NCBI GenBank assembly: GCA_002327865.1
Contig: DCUQ01000010.1
Coordinates: forward strand, 65,659-96,993
Direction of reading: 5' to 3'
Source: Syntrophaceae bacterium UBA2210
GTDB lineage: Bacteria > Desulfobacterota > Syntrophia > Syntrophales > UBA2210
DNA: 31,335 bases
Shown: one piece after another, positions 22,392 to 30,562 of the stretch
How the letters are laid out: each line of letters starts with the position of its first letter
Numbering within the stretch: the stretch's first letter is position 1
Translations under genes and position numbers: made by a program
Notes under the pieces: model-generated
What the model was told of the DNA's origin: nothing
Seen by the model: only the letters and a program-made list of their open reading frames with translations
Database searches by the model: none

Positions 22392-24685
22392 ACGACAGCT
22401 CGCTTTACAGCACAAGGATTCTGAAGATCTATCTTGAATACCTTAAAAAAAATTACCCTGAAATAGATGTGGAACCTATTCTTGAGCACGCCGGAATCAC
22501 CACCCATCAGATGCAGGATGAGGGGCATTGGCTGACGCAGGACCAGGTAGACCGTTTTCATGAGGCCCTGACTGAAAAAACAAATAACCCTCACATCGCC
22601 CGTTTAGTGGGACGTTATTCCATCCTCTCCAAAGCGGGCCGGCCGGTGCAGCAGTATGCCATGGGATTTATCACTCCCGCAACAGCCTACGGGGTGATAG
22701 AAAAACTGTACCATCAAGTGAGTCGCGCCATTAAAGTAACTGCGAAACGCCTTGGCAGCAACAAGATCGAAATAACGGTAACCCCGAATGAAGGTGTGGC
22801 TGAAAAGCCCTACCAGTGCGAAAACAGGATGGGAACATTCGAGGGAGTAGCCAAGATGTTCACAAACGAATTCGCGAAGATTGAACATCCTACCTGTATA
22901 CACAAGGGAGACAACGCCTGCACCTACATTATTTCCTGGAAGCAGAACCCTTCCATGGTGTGGAGGCGTATTGCCCGTTATTCTTTCTTCCTGAGCATCA
23001 TAATCTGCATTGTGTTTTTCTTTATGCTGCCGCTGGAATCATGGATAATTACGGCGATGGGATGTTCCCTTTTCACAACAGGCATTTTCGCTTACGCGGA
23101 ATATCTTGAGAAGCAGGAAGCCCGTTCAAAGCTCAAGATTGACAGTGAGATGGCCAGCGAATTGCTGGAACAAACTAATACCCGGTATAACAACTCCCTA
23201 CTGATTCAGGAGATTGGACAAGGGACTTCCAGCATCCTGGATACCAAACAACTGCTCGATTTTATCATGGAAACCCTGGAAAAGCGCCTTGCTTTCGACA
23301 GGGGCACTATCATGCTGGCCAACGAGGACAAAACTCGACTGACCTATGCGGCCGGTTACGGCTATAAACCGGATCTGGAAGATTTTGTAAAACAGGCGAC
23401 TTTCCATCTCGACAAACCGGGTTCGCTCGGACCTTTCGTTATAACCTTCAAGGAACAGAAGCCTTTTCTGATAGACGACGTCAAAAAAATAAGCAAGAAA
23501 GTCACCCAGAAAACGTTTGAATTCATTAAAATGCTCGATATTAAAGCTTTCATCTGCGTCCCGATAATATATGAAGGAAACTCGGAAGGGGTTCTAGCGG
23601 TAGAAAGCTTCCAGGAAAACAAAGAGTTCAGCCAGAGTGATATAAATCTCCTGATGGGAATTGCGCCCCAGATAGGGATCAGTATTAACAATGCAAAAAC
23701 CTACCAGCAGATCAGGGACAGCGAAGAAAGGTTCAGGGCTCTCGGAGAAAACGCTCCGGACATTATCTATACATTAAATGCCGACGGAGCCTTCAACTAT
23801 ATTAACCCGGCGTGGGAGAAAATCCTCGGGCATAAGAAGAAAGAGGTTATAGGAAGGTATTTTATAGACTTCGCGAAAAAAGAAGACATACGAAAATATA
23901 TGCGCTTCTTTAAACAGGCAAAAGAAGGCAAAGAAACAGGCAGAGTAATCACCGGCACACTTTTAACCAGCAAAGGAACAGAGCGTCTTTTCAATATAAG
24001 CAGTTCCCCGAATTTCGATTCAAAATTGAACAAGACGGGTTTGATAGGTACCATAAAAGATATCACAGACCTCGAGAAAAACGTTGAAATGCTCAGATCC
24101 GCTCTGCAAAGCACAGTCGACGCCATGGCTGTCATTGTTGAATCTAAAGATCCTTATACCGCCGGCCATCAGAAGAGAGTAACGGACATAGCCGTGGCTA
24201 TCGCCGAAGAAATGAACCTGCCTGAAGATAAGATAAGTGGCATCCGCATGGCAGCGATAATACACGATATCGGGAAGATAAATGTTCCTGCCGAAATCCT
24301 CAGTAAGCCCGGAGAACTTACGGATATTGAATTCAACATGATAAAAACCCACCCCGAAGCAGGGTATAACGCTTTGAAAAATATCGAATTCATGTACCCT
24401 GTTGCTCAGATAGTATACCAGCATCATGAAAAATTAAACGGTTCGGGCTACCCCAGGGGGCTTTCCGGTGATGATATTCTGATAGAAGCAAGAGTGATAG
24501 CGGTCGCGGATGTGATAGAGGCCATGGCAACGGACAGACCGTACAGACCGGCCCTGGGTATCGCTGCAGCACTGGAAGACATACAGCAGGGAAGAGGCAC
24601 TTCTTACGACTCGAAAGTCGTGGACGCCTGCCTGAGAATTTTCGAGGAAAAGGGATTTCACCTCAAGCAGGTGCAACGGTTTTAA
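22388..24685 (+). CDS. Multi-sensor HD-GYP c-di-GMP phosphodiesterase (V4R-like, TM, GAF, PAS, HD-GYP)
   Basis: A 765-residue membrane protein. Residues about 1-185 look like a ligand-sensing lead with the pattern ending C170-IHKGDNA-C178, as in V4R/XylR-N folds that bind small molecules. Two hydrophobic helices (about 199-237) anchor it. A coiled coil (about 238-270), a GAF domain (about 270-440) and a PAS domain (about 445-565) precede the HD-GYP domain (about 578-760). The output is intact: H594, HD at 626-627, HH at 679-680 and GSGYP at 685-689. It should degrade c-di-GMP to GMP or pGpG. Start and upstream stop overlap (ATGA). With both sensors fused to one output it can link metabolic or redox state to pilus activity and the adjacent PilZ protein. 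Confidence 0.9.
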   Translation: MNDSSLYSTRILKIYLEYLKKNYPEIDVEPILEHAGITTHQMQDEGHWLTQDQVDRFHEALTEKTNNPHIARLVGRYSILSKAGRPVQQYAMGFITPATAYGVIEKLYHQVSRAIKVTAKRLGSNKIEITVTPNEGVAEKPYQCENRMGTFEGVAKMFTNEFAKIEHPTCIHKGDNACTYIISWKQNPSMVWRRIARYSFFLSIIICIVFFFMLPLESWIITAMGCSLFTTGIFAYAEYLEKQEARSKLKIDSEMASELLEQTNTRYNNSLLIQEIGQGTSSILDTKQLLDFIMETLEKRLAFDRGTIMLANEDKTRLTYAAGYGYKPDLEDFVKQATFHLDKPGSLGPFVITFKEQKPFLIDDVKKISKKVTQKTFEFIKMLDIKAFICVPIIYEGNSEGVLAVESFQENKEFSQSDINLLMGIAPQIGISINNAKTYQQIRDSEERFRALGENAPDIIYTLNADGAFNYINPAWEKILGHKKKEVIGRYFIDFAKKEDIRKYMRFFKQAKEGKETGRVITGTLLTSKGTERLFNISSSPNFDSKLNKTGLIGTIKDITDLEKNVEMLRSALQSTVDAMAVIVESKDPYTAGHQKRVTDIAVAIAEEMNLPEDKISGIRMAAIIHDIGKINVPAEILSKPGELTDIEFNMIKTHPEAGYNALKNIEFMYPVAQIVYQHHEKLNGSGYPRGLSGDDILIEARVIAVADVIEAMATDRPYRPALGIAAALEDIQQGRGTSYDSKVVDACLRIFEEKGFHLKQVQRF

Positions 24686-24699
24686 AAAGTCACGCCCCA

Positions 24700-24745
24700 A
24701 CATGTCACCGATTTAACGAAAATCCCCCGGCTAATCTTTATTTAA
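24700..24745. terminator. Weak terminator-like hairpin between convergent genes
   Basis: AGCCGG and CCGGCT arms enclose an AT loop at the end of the minus-strand methyltransferase gene, followed on that strand by GGGGATTTTCG. The hairpin overlaps the methyltransferase stop codon. The pairing is short and the T run has only four bases. Confidence 0.3.
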
Positions 24746-25562
24746 GCCGGCTGAACGGTTTTCTCCCTTTGCAAAGCATCATCGTGGTATAGGTAAACCT
24801 CCTCGGATCATAAAGAAATCTGTTGAACTCTTCAGAAAAAGCCTTGCTGCCGCCCGGATAATCATCGAAAAGGTCACCAAGTCTCGATGCCGCCATTTCC
24901 GCCTTCTTGGTCCAGTTGAAAACGTCCTTATCTTCAATACTTCCATAAAATAAATGGTGAGCAAAAAGATCCATCCGGATATCTTCCAAATCGGCATCGT
25001 ATACATATGAATACAGTTTTCTGCCCGCATAGGTATCGAAATTATATTCCCTGTCCAGTCTCTCCATAAGCCTGTGAAGCAACCGATCCATTTGGGGCGG
25101 CAATTCATAGTGGTTGAGGCAATTGTAATCCAGATCAAGGAGACACAAATATCCGCCGGGTTTTAGAAGCTCCGCCAGTTTTTTTACAATATCAGGGCTT
25201 TCAACACGATTATATTCCAGCACAAAACGGATCCATATAATATCGAACTGCCCCAGATCACCAAGATCTCTCCTGAGGTCACGAATATGGAATTGCGTTT
25301 TGCCGTCCCTGCCGTAATTCTCGACAGCATATTTTATGCGGTCTTTTGAATAATCCACACCCACCACAGTTCCTCCCGGCTGAACCATGTCAGTCAGGAT
25401 TGCCGTAGTTATTCCGGCGCCGCACCCCGCATCAAGCACACGCATCCCAGGCCTGATCCCGCACCACTGTGCCTGTGTTCTGACGGCTTCAGGATCGGTC
25501 TTTATATCCAGTCTAATATTCTCTTCCTCATTATCCATAAGATAGCCGGCTTTATCTTCCAC
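24738..25562 (-). CDS. SAM-dependent methyltransferase (class I)
   Basis: A 274-residue enzyme starting at the GTG at 25562, which lies six bases after AAGGGGGG; upstream codons overlap the gene's own promoter, so a longer start is unlikely. Motif I is VLDAGCGAGITTA, the strand-2 acid is in VVGVDYSKDRI, and FDIIWIRFVLEY and LKPGGYLCLLDLDYN complete the fold. The Asp-rich helical C-terminus (YNCLNHYELPPQMDRLLHRL onward) is typical of the large group of unassigned methyltransferases acting on small molecules or quinone-like substrates. It has its own promoter and terminator, so it is a single-gene unit. Substrate unknown. Confidence 0.82.
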   Translation of the reverse strand: MEDKAGYLMDNEEENIRLDIKTDPEAVRTQAQWCGIRPGMRVLDAGCGAGITTAILTDMVQPGGTVVGVDYSKDRIKYAVENYGRDGKTQFHIRDLRRDLGDLGQFDIIWIRFVLEYNRVESPDIVKKLAELLKPGGYLCLLDLDYNCLNHYELPPQMDRLLHRLMERLDREYNFDTYAGRKLYSYVYDADLEDIRMDLFAHHLFYGSIEDKDVFNWTKKAEMAASRLGDLFDDYPGGSKAFSEEFNRFLYDPRRFTYTTMMLCKGRKPFSRLK

Positions 25563-25649
25563 TGGTTCCCCCCTTCCACCTATCTTGTTTATGGGATGCG
25601 CACAACCCCACATACCAGACCGGTAGAGAATATCTCTTGAGTTTTGGGG

Positions 25650-25679
25650 AGTATAGATATAACTTAACTTGTATGTCAA
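25650..25679 (-). promoter_or_regulatory. Sigma-70-type promoter of the methyltransferase gene
   Basis: Minus strand: TTGACA (25679-25674), 18-base spacer, TATACT (25655-25650). The start near 25643 leaves a leader of about 80 bases to the GTG start at 25562. Confidence 0.62.
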
Positions 25680-25683
25680 GCAG

Positions 25684-25706
25684 AAAACACCACAAGATAT
25701 TGTGGT
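25684..25706 (-). terminator. Terminator of the purB-lipoprotein unit
   Basis: Minus strand: ACCACAA pairs perfectly with TTGTGGT across the four-base loop TATC, followed by GTTTTC. It lies 34 bases past the lipoprotein stop and directly upstream of the methyltransferase promoter. The T run is short, so efficiency may be modest. Confidence 0.6.
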
Positions 25707-25739
25707 TACGAATTGTTACGGGATTAATTTAAACCGTTA

Positions 25740-26369
25740 TCAGCGGCCCTCGCCGCTGTCCCATCGCAACGCAAGTTTTCCGAGCACACCTGTGAAGACG
25801 AGTTCAGGTCCGTCATGTTGATTCGTATCGTTCTTGCCGGGATGTATCGAGTTGGAGAATTTTACACTGTAGAATTTCCCGTAGGGTTTGACGTAAGGGA
25901 AAAATTTTGTAACAAGGGGGGTTACTTTTATCTCTCTTATGTCGATCGGCTCGAGTCTCTCTGCTCCCTCGCCGTAAGAGAACACCCTCCATATCGAATC
26001 CGGTTTTGAAAAATCATTAGATTCTTTGTCGGGCATATACGCGTAAAACAGGATTTCCATGAGATCGGATGATGTATCGGAGAGTACATCTCTTCTTTGT
26101 TCCTTATCAGCATCGGTCAGGAGATAAAGCCTGGAGTATTCCGAAAGGTATGTATCCATAAATTCGCTGTTTTTCCATGTAGCGACAACATGAATACGTG
26201 TCTCGAACTCGGAATATAAAGTCTTTTCTTCCGTGTACTTGTTTAGCACATTGAAATATTTCTCTGAGACGGCACCATCTTCCGCAATTTCAATATACTC
26301 CTTAACGTGGCTGCATCCGAGAACTCCCGCCATGAAAAAAATAATCAGGACTATCCTAAGCGTTTTCAT
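25740..26369 (-). CDS. Small predicted lipoprotein of unknown function
   Basis: A 209-residue protein from the ATG at 26369, preceded by GGGGGAG and giving a normal signal (MKTLRIVLIIFFMAGVLGC) with lipobox VLGC and acylated Cys19. The mature protein is alpha/beta-like with many charged residues and no recognisable catalytic motif (YSEFETRIHVVATWKNSEF, later VTPLVTKFFPYVKPYGKFY). The start lies inside the 3' end of purB (14-bp overlap), so it is co-translated with purB, although no functional link between the two is known to me. Probably a periplasmic-facing or surface lipoprotein. Confidence 0.75.
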   Translation of the reverse strand: MKTLRIVLIIFFMAGVLGCSHVKEYIEIAEDGAVSEKYFNVLNKYTEEKTLYSEFETRIHVVATWKNSEFMDTYLSEYSRLYLLTDADKEQRRDVLSDTSSDLMEILFYAYMPDKESNDFSKPDSIWRVFSYGEGAERLEPIDIREIKVTPLVTKFFPYVKPYGKFYSVKFSNSIHPGKNDTNQHDGPELVFTGVLGKLALRWDSGEGR

Positions 26370-27666
26370 CTTCTCCCCCGAATACCCTGTCAAATATAAA
26401 ATTCACATTGCCAAGGAAATTTTCAAGTCTGAACACGTTATCGATATCTTTCTCGCTGAGATATGCCATTACCTCTTCGTCATCGAGAAGCAACTGCTTG
26501 AAATCAATATTTTCACTCCACGATTTCATGGCATTTCTCTGGACAATCGCATAGGAACCTTCTCTCGATATTCCCTTTTCAATAAGCTTCAACAATACCA
26601 TCTGCGAAAACACCAATCCTCTGGTCATATTCAGGTTAGCTATCATCCTTTCCTGATAAACAAGAAGATTCTTAACGATGCCGGTAAATCTGCTCAGCAT
26701 GAAATCGAGGAGTATCGTTGCGTCGGGAGCTATAACCCGTTCTACGGAAGAGTGGCTGATATCACGTTCGTGCCAGAGAGTCACATCTTCCATGGAAGCA
26801 AGAGCGTAAGATCTCACCAGTCTAGCAAGTCCGGAGAGATTCTCCGAAAGTACGGGATTTCTTTTATGAGGCATAGCAGACGATCCCTTCTGTCCCGGAG
26901 AAAAGAATTCCTCCGCCTCTCTGACTTCCGTTCTCTGCAGGTGTCGTATCTCCGTTGAAAATTTTTCAATAGAAGAGGCTGTTATTGCAAGAGCCGAAAA
27001 ATATTCGGCATGCCTGTCTCGCTGTACGATTTGCGTGGATATGGGCGCGGGCTCCAGTCCCAGCCGTTTGCATACATATTCTTCGACCCCGGGATCGATA
27101 AAGGAAAAAGTGCCGACAGCACCCGCTATCTTCCCGCAACTGATCGCTTTACGGGCGCTGATCAAACGTACTCTGTTTCTCTTCATCTCCTGATACCAGA
27201 GAGCCATCTTGAGGCCGAAGGTGACAGGTTCCGCGTGAATTCCGTGCGATCTTCCGATCATAACGGTATCTTTATATTCAAAAGCTTTGTCCTTTAAAAC
27301 AGTCAGGAGTTTATCCACATCAGCGATGATCAGGTCCGATGCCTCTTTTAAGAGAACGGCAAGTGAGGTATCAAGAATATCTGAAGAAGTAAGACCCATG
27401 TGTATGTATCTTGCGTCTTCCCCTACTTTCTCAGAGACAGATGTAAGAAAAGCTATCACATCGTGTTTTACCGTTTTTTCGATTTCATCGATTCTCTGTA
27501 CATCAAAACCGGCCTTTTCCTTAATATTATTCAACGATTCAACCGGTATCTTCCCTCTCGCCGCGAGAGCTTCACATGCGAGAATCTCTATATCCAGCCA
27601 TTTTTTGAACCGGTTCTCAGGGGTCCATATATATGTCATCTCGTCTCTTGAATATCTTGGAATCAA
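26356..27666 (-). CDS. purB: Adenylosuccinate lyase
   Basis: A 436-residue member of the fumarase/aspartase superfamily. It cleaves SAICAR to AICAR and adenylosuccinate to AMP in purine synthesis. The signature GSSAMPHKRNP with the mobile-loop Ser is complete. Also visible are the N-terminal RYSRDEMTYIWTPENRFKKWLDIE, MGLTSSDILDT with the Thr-Ser-Ser type motif, and GRSHGIHAEPVTFG with the catalytic-type His. The start is a TTG at 27666, with GGAGGA eight bases upstream; no in-frame ATG precedes conserved residues as well. A candidate -35 box lies about 245 bases upstream, implying a leader of more than 200 bases. Confidence 0.96.
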   Translation of the reverse strand: MIPRYSRDEMTYIWTPENRFKKWLDIEILACEALAARGKIPVESLNNIKEKAGFDVQRIDEIEKTVKHDVIAFLTSVSEKVGEDARYIHMGLTSSDILDTSLAVLLKEASDLIIADVDKLLTVLKDKAFEYKDTVMIGRSHGIHAEPVTFGLKMALWYQEMKRNRVRLISARKAISCGKIAGAVGTFSFIDPGVEEYVCKRLGLEPAPISTQIVQRDRHAEYFSALAITASSIEKFSTEIRHLQRTEVREAEEFFSPGQKGSSAMPHKRNPVLSENLSGLARLVRSYALASMEDVTLWHERDISHSSVERVIAPDATILLDFMLSRFTGIVKNLLVYQERMIANLNMTRGLVFSQMVLLKLIEKGISREGSYAIVQRNAMKSWSENIDFKQLLLDDEEVMAYLSEKDIDNVFRLENFLGNVNFIFDRVFGGEDENA

Positions 27667-28389
27667 TTTCGTTCTCCTCCAGTTAATCGTCTAGAAATTG
27701 TGTGAGAAAGATTTATTAAAGCAATCGGCCCGAAGATGTTTCAGCCGGAAACCGAGAGATTTTTAAAACTCCATTGCTTCACTTCAACTAAAAACAGAAA
27801 ATCGCCGCGCAAGACTTAACTTCAAAATAAACCGTGTTTCTGTTTTCCCCTGACATTCTCTACTTTATCTATTCGAATAATTGCTTTTATTATTACGAGC
27901 AATAAGGGATAGTCAAGTTTTTTAGAATATATAATAACCGGATGGCTTTTACGGATGAATACCTGCAACTTCCCAATACCAGTGAAACACTTCAGGAAAC
28001 TGTTTACCGCTCTTACCAGCAAAGCGCCGATTCCCAAAGTTAAAAAAAGCCGTGACTGTGGGCCATAAACAGGTCCATGATGTGTCCATGGATCGGTTGA
28101 AGGGCAAGAATCTGATAAGGGATAATCAACCCTTGAAGATTCGGGAGGGTAATGAAATTCATCTATTCCCTTCCCTCCATATCATCAGCATCCCGCTTTT
28201 TTACTGATCGACCTTCCGAATCGGGTGTATCCATTCGAATCGTTAACAAAGATATATTTTTTTTGAAGAGACATACCGCCACCCGGTTTTCGCAGATACA
28301 TCGAACGCTTTCATCTTTTTTTGTACAAACATACCCACTGTATTTTCGGTATATTCTTCCCCTGATACCAAATTACAAAAAAAATCCTC
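27667..28389. other. Long intergenic region upstream of purB and nrdD
   Basis: About 720 bases between two divergent genes. On the minus strand TTGACT (27916-27911) with an AT-rich -10 some 17-18 bases on could drive purB with a leader of over 200 bases. A 33-codon plus-strand frame with protein-like composition occupies 27942-28043. Stem-forming words lie at 28109-28141 (AATCT, AAGGG, then ACCCTT, AGATT). The remaining frames in both directions have poor composition. I recognise no known riboswitch or RNA. Confidence 0.5.
27942..28043 (+). CDS. Possible small protein of 33 residues
   Basis: The ATG at 27942 opens a 33-codon frame beginning MAFTDEYLQLPNTSE and ending with TAA at 28041-28043. 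Its composition is protein-like (acidic, rich in Gln, Ser and Thr, no membrane segment), unlike the other frames of the region. TATAAT stands 7-12 bases upstream, but there is no clear ribosome site. It could be a genuine small gene, the remnant of a larger decayed gene, or chance. Confidence 0.22.
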   Translation: MAFTDEYLQLPNTSETLQETVYRSYQQSADSQS

Positions 28390-28418
28390 TTGACGACATA
28401 TAGTATTAATACTATCAT
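28390..28418 (+). promoter_or_regulatory. Promoter of nrdDG
   Basis: TTGACG (28390-28395), 17-base spacer, TATCAT (28413-28418). The spacer and -10 contain the perfect 16-base palindrome ATAGTATTAATACTAT (28400-28415). The transcript start near 28425 leaves about 43 bases to the nrdD ATG. Confidence 0.65.
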
Positions 28419-28438
28419 GCGACCACAATATGTTGCGT
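28391..28438 (+). promoter_or_regulatory. Tandem candidate NrdR boxes
   Basis: Compared with the 16-base NrdR box (acaCwAtATaTwGtgt), 28423-28438 (CCACAATATGTTGCGT) matches at 13 positions and 28391-28406 (TGACGACATATAGTAT) at 11. The start-to-start distance is 32 bases, about three helical turns, as is usual for NrdR pairs. The first box covers the -35 region and the second the transcript start, so binding would repress nrdDG when dATP is high. The nrdR gene is not in the window. Confidence 0.58.
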
Positions 28439-28467
28439 TAATATAACCGAGAGCGGAGGGATGAATT

Positions 28468-30558
28468 ATGCCCAACAAAATAAAAAAGAGGGATGGACGA
28501 CTTGCCCGGTTCGATGCGTCAAAGATTACGAACGCGATAGCAAAGGCGGGAGCCGCGACCGGTGAATTCGATGAAAAGGACGCTCAAAGGCTCACGATAA
28601 AAGTATTGAACGTGGCCGAAAAACTCTTCGACAACACAATTATGACCGTCGAAGAGATACAGGATATTGTCGAGGAGGTACTTCTCGGTTCCTCATATCG
28701 CAAGACCGCCAAGGCATATATCATATACAGAGATCAACATGCAAGATTGAGGGAGATCGCTAACAAGATGGAGGTTGATCTCGTAGATCAGTACCTCAAA
28801 AAGATAGACTGGAAAATAAACGAAAACAGCAATATGGACTATTCTCTTCAGGGACTTAACAATTATCTCTCATCTGAAGTGAGTAAAGTCTACTGGCTGA
28901 ACAAGATATATCCCGATGAAATCCGGGCCGCCCAGATAAACGGGGATTTTCATATCCATGACCTCAGTATCCTCTCCGTTTACTGCGTCGGATGGGACTT
29001 ATATGATCTTCTGATAGAAGGTTTCAAGGGGGCATCAGGAAAAGTGGAGAGCAAACCCGCAAAACATCTGCGCAGCGCTCTGGGACAAATTGTCAATTTC
29101 TTCTATACGCTTCAGGGGGAAGCGGCAGGCGCGCAAGCTTTCTCGAACTTTGATACCCTCCTGGCACCCTTCATACGGTACGATAATCTCGGCTTCAAAG
29201 AAGTGAAGCAGGCCCTCCAGGAATTTATTTTTAATATAAATGTTCCGACCCGTGTTGGATTCCAGACACCTTTCACCAACGTAACGCTGGATGTAAAGGT
29301 CCCTAAATACTACGCCGATCAAGGTGTCATTATAGGAGGGGAGCCACAAAACGAAACATATAAAGAGTTCCAGGAGGAAATGGTTACTTTTAATAAAGCC
29401 TTCCTCCAGGTAATGTCCGAGGGTGACGCCAAAGGGCGCGTATTTACCTTCCCGATCCCCACTTACAACATCACCGCCGATTTCGACTGGGATAATCCCG
29501 ATCTCGAATACCTGTGGGAAATGACGGCAAAATACGGAGTCCCCTACTTCTCTAATTTCGTTAATTCCGACATGAATCCGGAAGACGCGAGAAGTATGTG
29601 CTGCAGGCTCAGAATAGACAACAGGGAACTCGAGAAAAGAGGGGGCGGTCTTTTCGGTTCCAACCCTCTGACGGGGTCCATCGGCGTCATAACCATCAAT
29701 ATGCCGAGGTTAGGTTATCTTTCAACGACAGAAGACGAATTTATCGAGAGGGTGGACCACCTGATGGTTATGGCGAGGGAAAGCCTTGAAACAAAAAGGA
29801 AGGTCCTCGAAAATTTTACGGATAAGGATCTTTACCCCTATACAAAATATTATCTCCGCAAGGTAAAGGATCGTTTCGGCGAGTACTGGAAAAATCATTT
29901 TTCCACGATAGGTCTCGTGGGGATGAACGAGGCGTGCCTCAACCTCATGGGGAAAAATATCGCCACCCCTGAGGGACAGAATTTCACAAAGAGAATACTC
30001 GATTTTATGAGGAACCGGCTGGTTCAATTCCAGGAGGAAACCGGCAACAATTATAATCTTGAAGCGACTCCGGCCGAGGGGACTTCTTACAGTCTGGCGA
30101 AAAAAGATAAAGGGAGATACCCCGGTATCATATGTGCTCCGGGAAACGGTTCGGAAGGGAAAGGAGCAGAGGTTTTCTATACCAACTCCACACAGCTTCC
30201 CGTCAACTTTACCGATGACATCTTCGAGGCACTGGATCTTCAGGATGAGATCCAGACCAGATATACAGGCGGAACGGTATTCCACATCTACGCCGGTGAG
30301 CGTATCGAGAATCCTTCCGCTGTAAAGCTGCTGGTACGCAGGGTTTGCGATAAATACCACCTGCCCTATTTCACCTTTTCCCCCACTTTCAGTGTATGCC
30401 CCAATCATGGGTATATTAACGGAGAACATCACACGTGCCCGGTTTGCTCGGTATCCTGCGAGGTTTTCTCCCGCGTGGTCGGTTATCTACGCCCGGTGAA
30501 ACAATGGAACAAGGGAAAGCAGGAAGAGTTCAGAAACAGAAAGGTATTCCGGGTGTAG
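28468..30558 (+). CDS. nrdD: Anaerobic (class III) ribonucleoside-triphosphate reductase
   Basis: A 696-residue glycyl-radical enzyme reducing ribonucleoside triphosphates to dNTPs without oxygen. An N-terminal ATP-cone (about 1-90, KIKKRDGRLARFDASKI) gives allosteric activity control. The catalytic-barrel cysteine region is SMCCRLRIDN. The C-terminus has the zinc-site cysteines (CPNHGYINGEHHTCPVC) and the radical glycine in RVVGYL, followed by KGKQEEFRNRKVF. GGAGGG lies seven bases before the ATG. It is followed four bases on by its activase. The presence of this enzyme means the cell can make DNA anaerobically. No aerobic reductase is in the window. Confidence 0.97.
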   Translation: MPNKIKKRDGRLARFDASKITNAIAKAGAATGEFDEKDAQRLTIKVLNVAEKLFDNTIMTVEEIQDIVEEVLLGSSYRKTAKAYIIYRDQHARLREIANKMEVDLVDQYLKKIDWKINENSNMDYSLQGLNNYLSSEVSKVYWLNKIYPDEIRAAQINGDFHIHDLSILSVYCVGWDLYDLLIEGFKGASGKVESKPAKHLRSALGQIVNFFYTLQGEAAGAQAFSNFDTLLAPFIRYDNLGFKEVKQALQEFIFNINVPTRVGFQTPFTNVTLDVKVPKYYADQGVIIGGEPQNETYKEFQEEMVTFNKAFLQVMSEGDAKGRVFTFPIPTYNITADFDWDNPDLEYLWEMTAKYGVPYFSNFVNSDMNPEDARSMCCRLRIDNRELEKRGGGLFGSNPLTGSIGVITINMPRLGYLSTTEDEFIERVDHLMVMARESLETKRKVLENFTDKDLYPYTKYYLRKVKDRFGEYWKNHFSTIGLVGMNEACLNLMGKNIATPEGQNFTKRILDFMRNRLVQFQEETGNNYNLEATPAEGTSYSLAKKDKGRYPGIICAPGNGSEGKGAEVFYTNSTQLPVNFTDDIFEALDLQDEIQTRYTGGTVFHIYAGERIENPSAVKLLVRRVCDKYHLPYFTFSPTFSVCPNHGYINGEHHTCPVCSVSCEVFSRVVGYLRPVKQWNKGKQEEFRNRKVFRV

Positions 30559-30562
30559 TCCG

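Noticed and set aside
27822..28037. A 71-codon minus-strand frame upstream of purB
   Set aside because: It contains the probable purB promoter, lacks a ribosome site and shows no family pattern.
28152..28403. An 83-codon plus-strand frame with GGGAGG before its ATG
   Set aside because: Despite the ribosome-like site its composition is poor and it runs through the nrdD promoter and first NrdR box.
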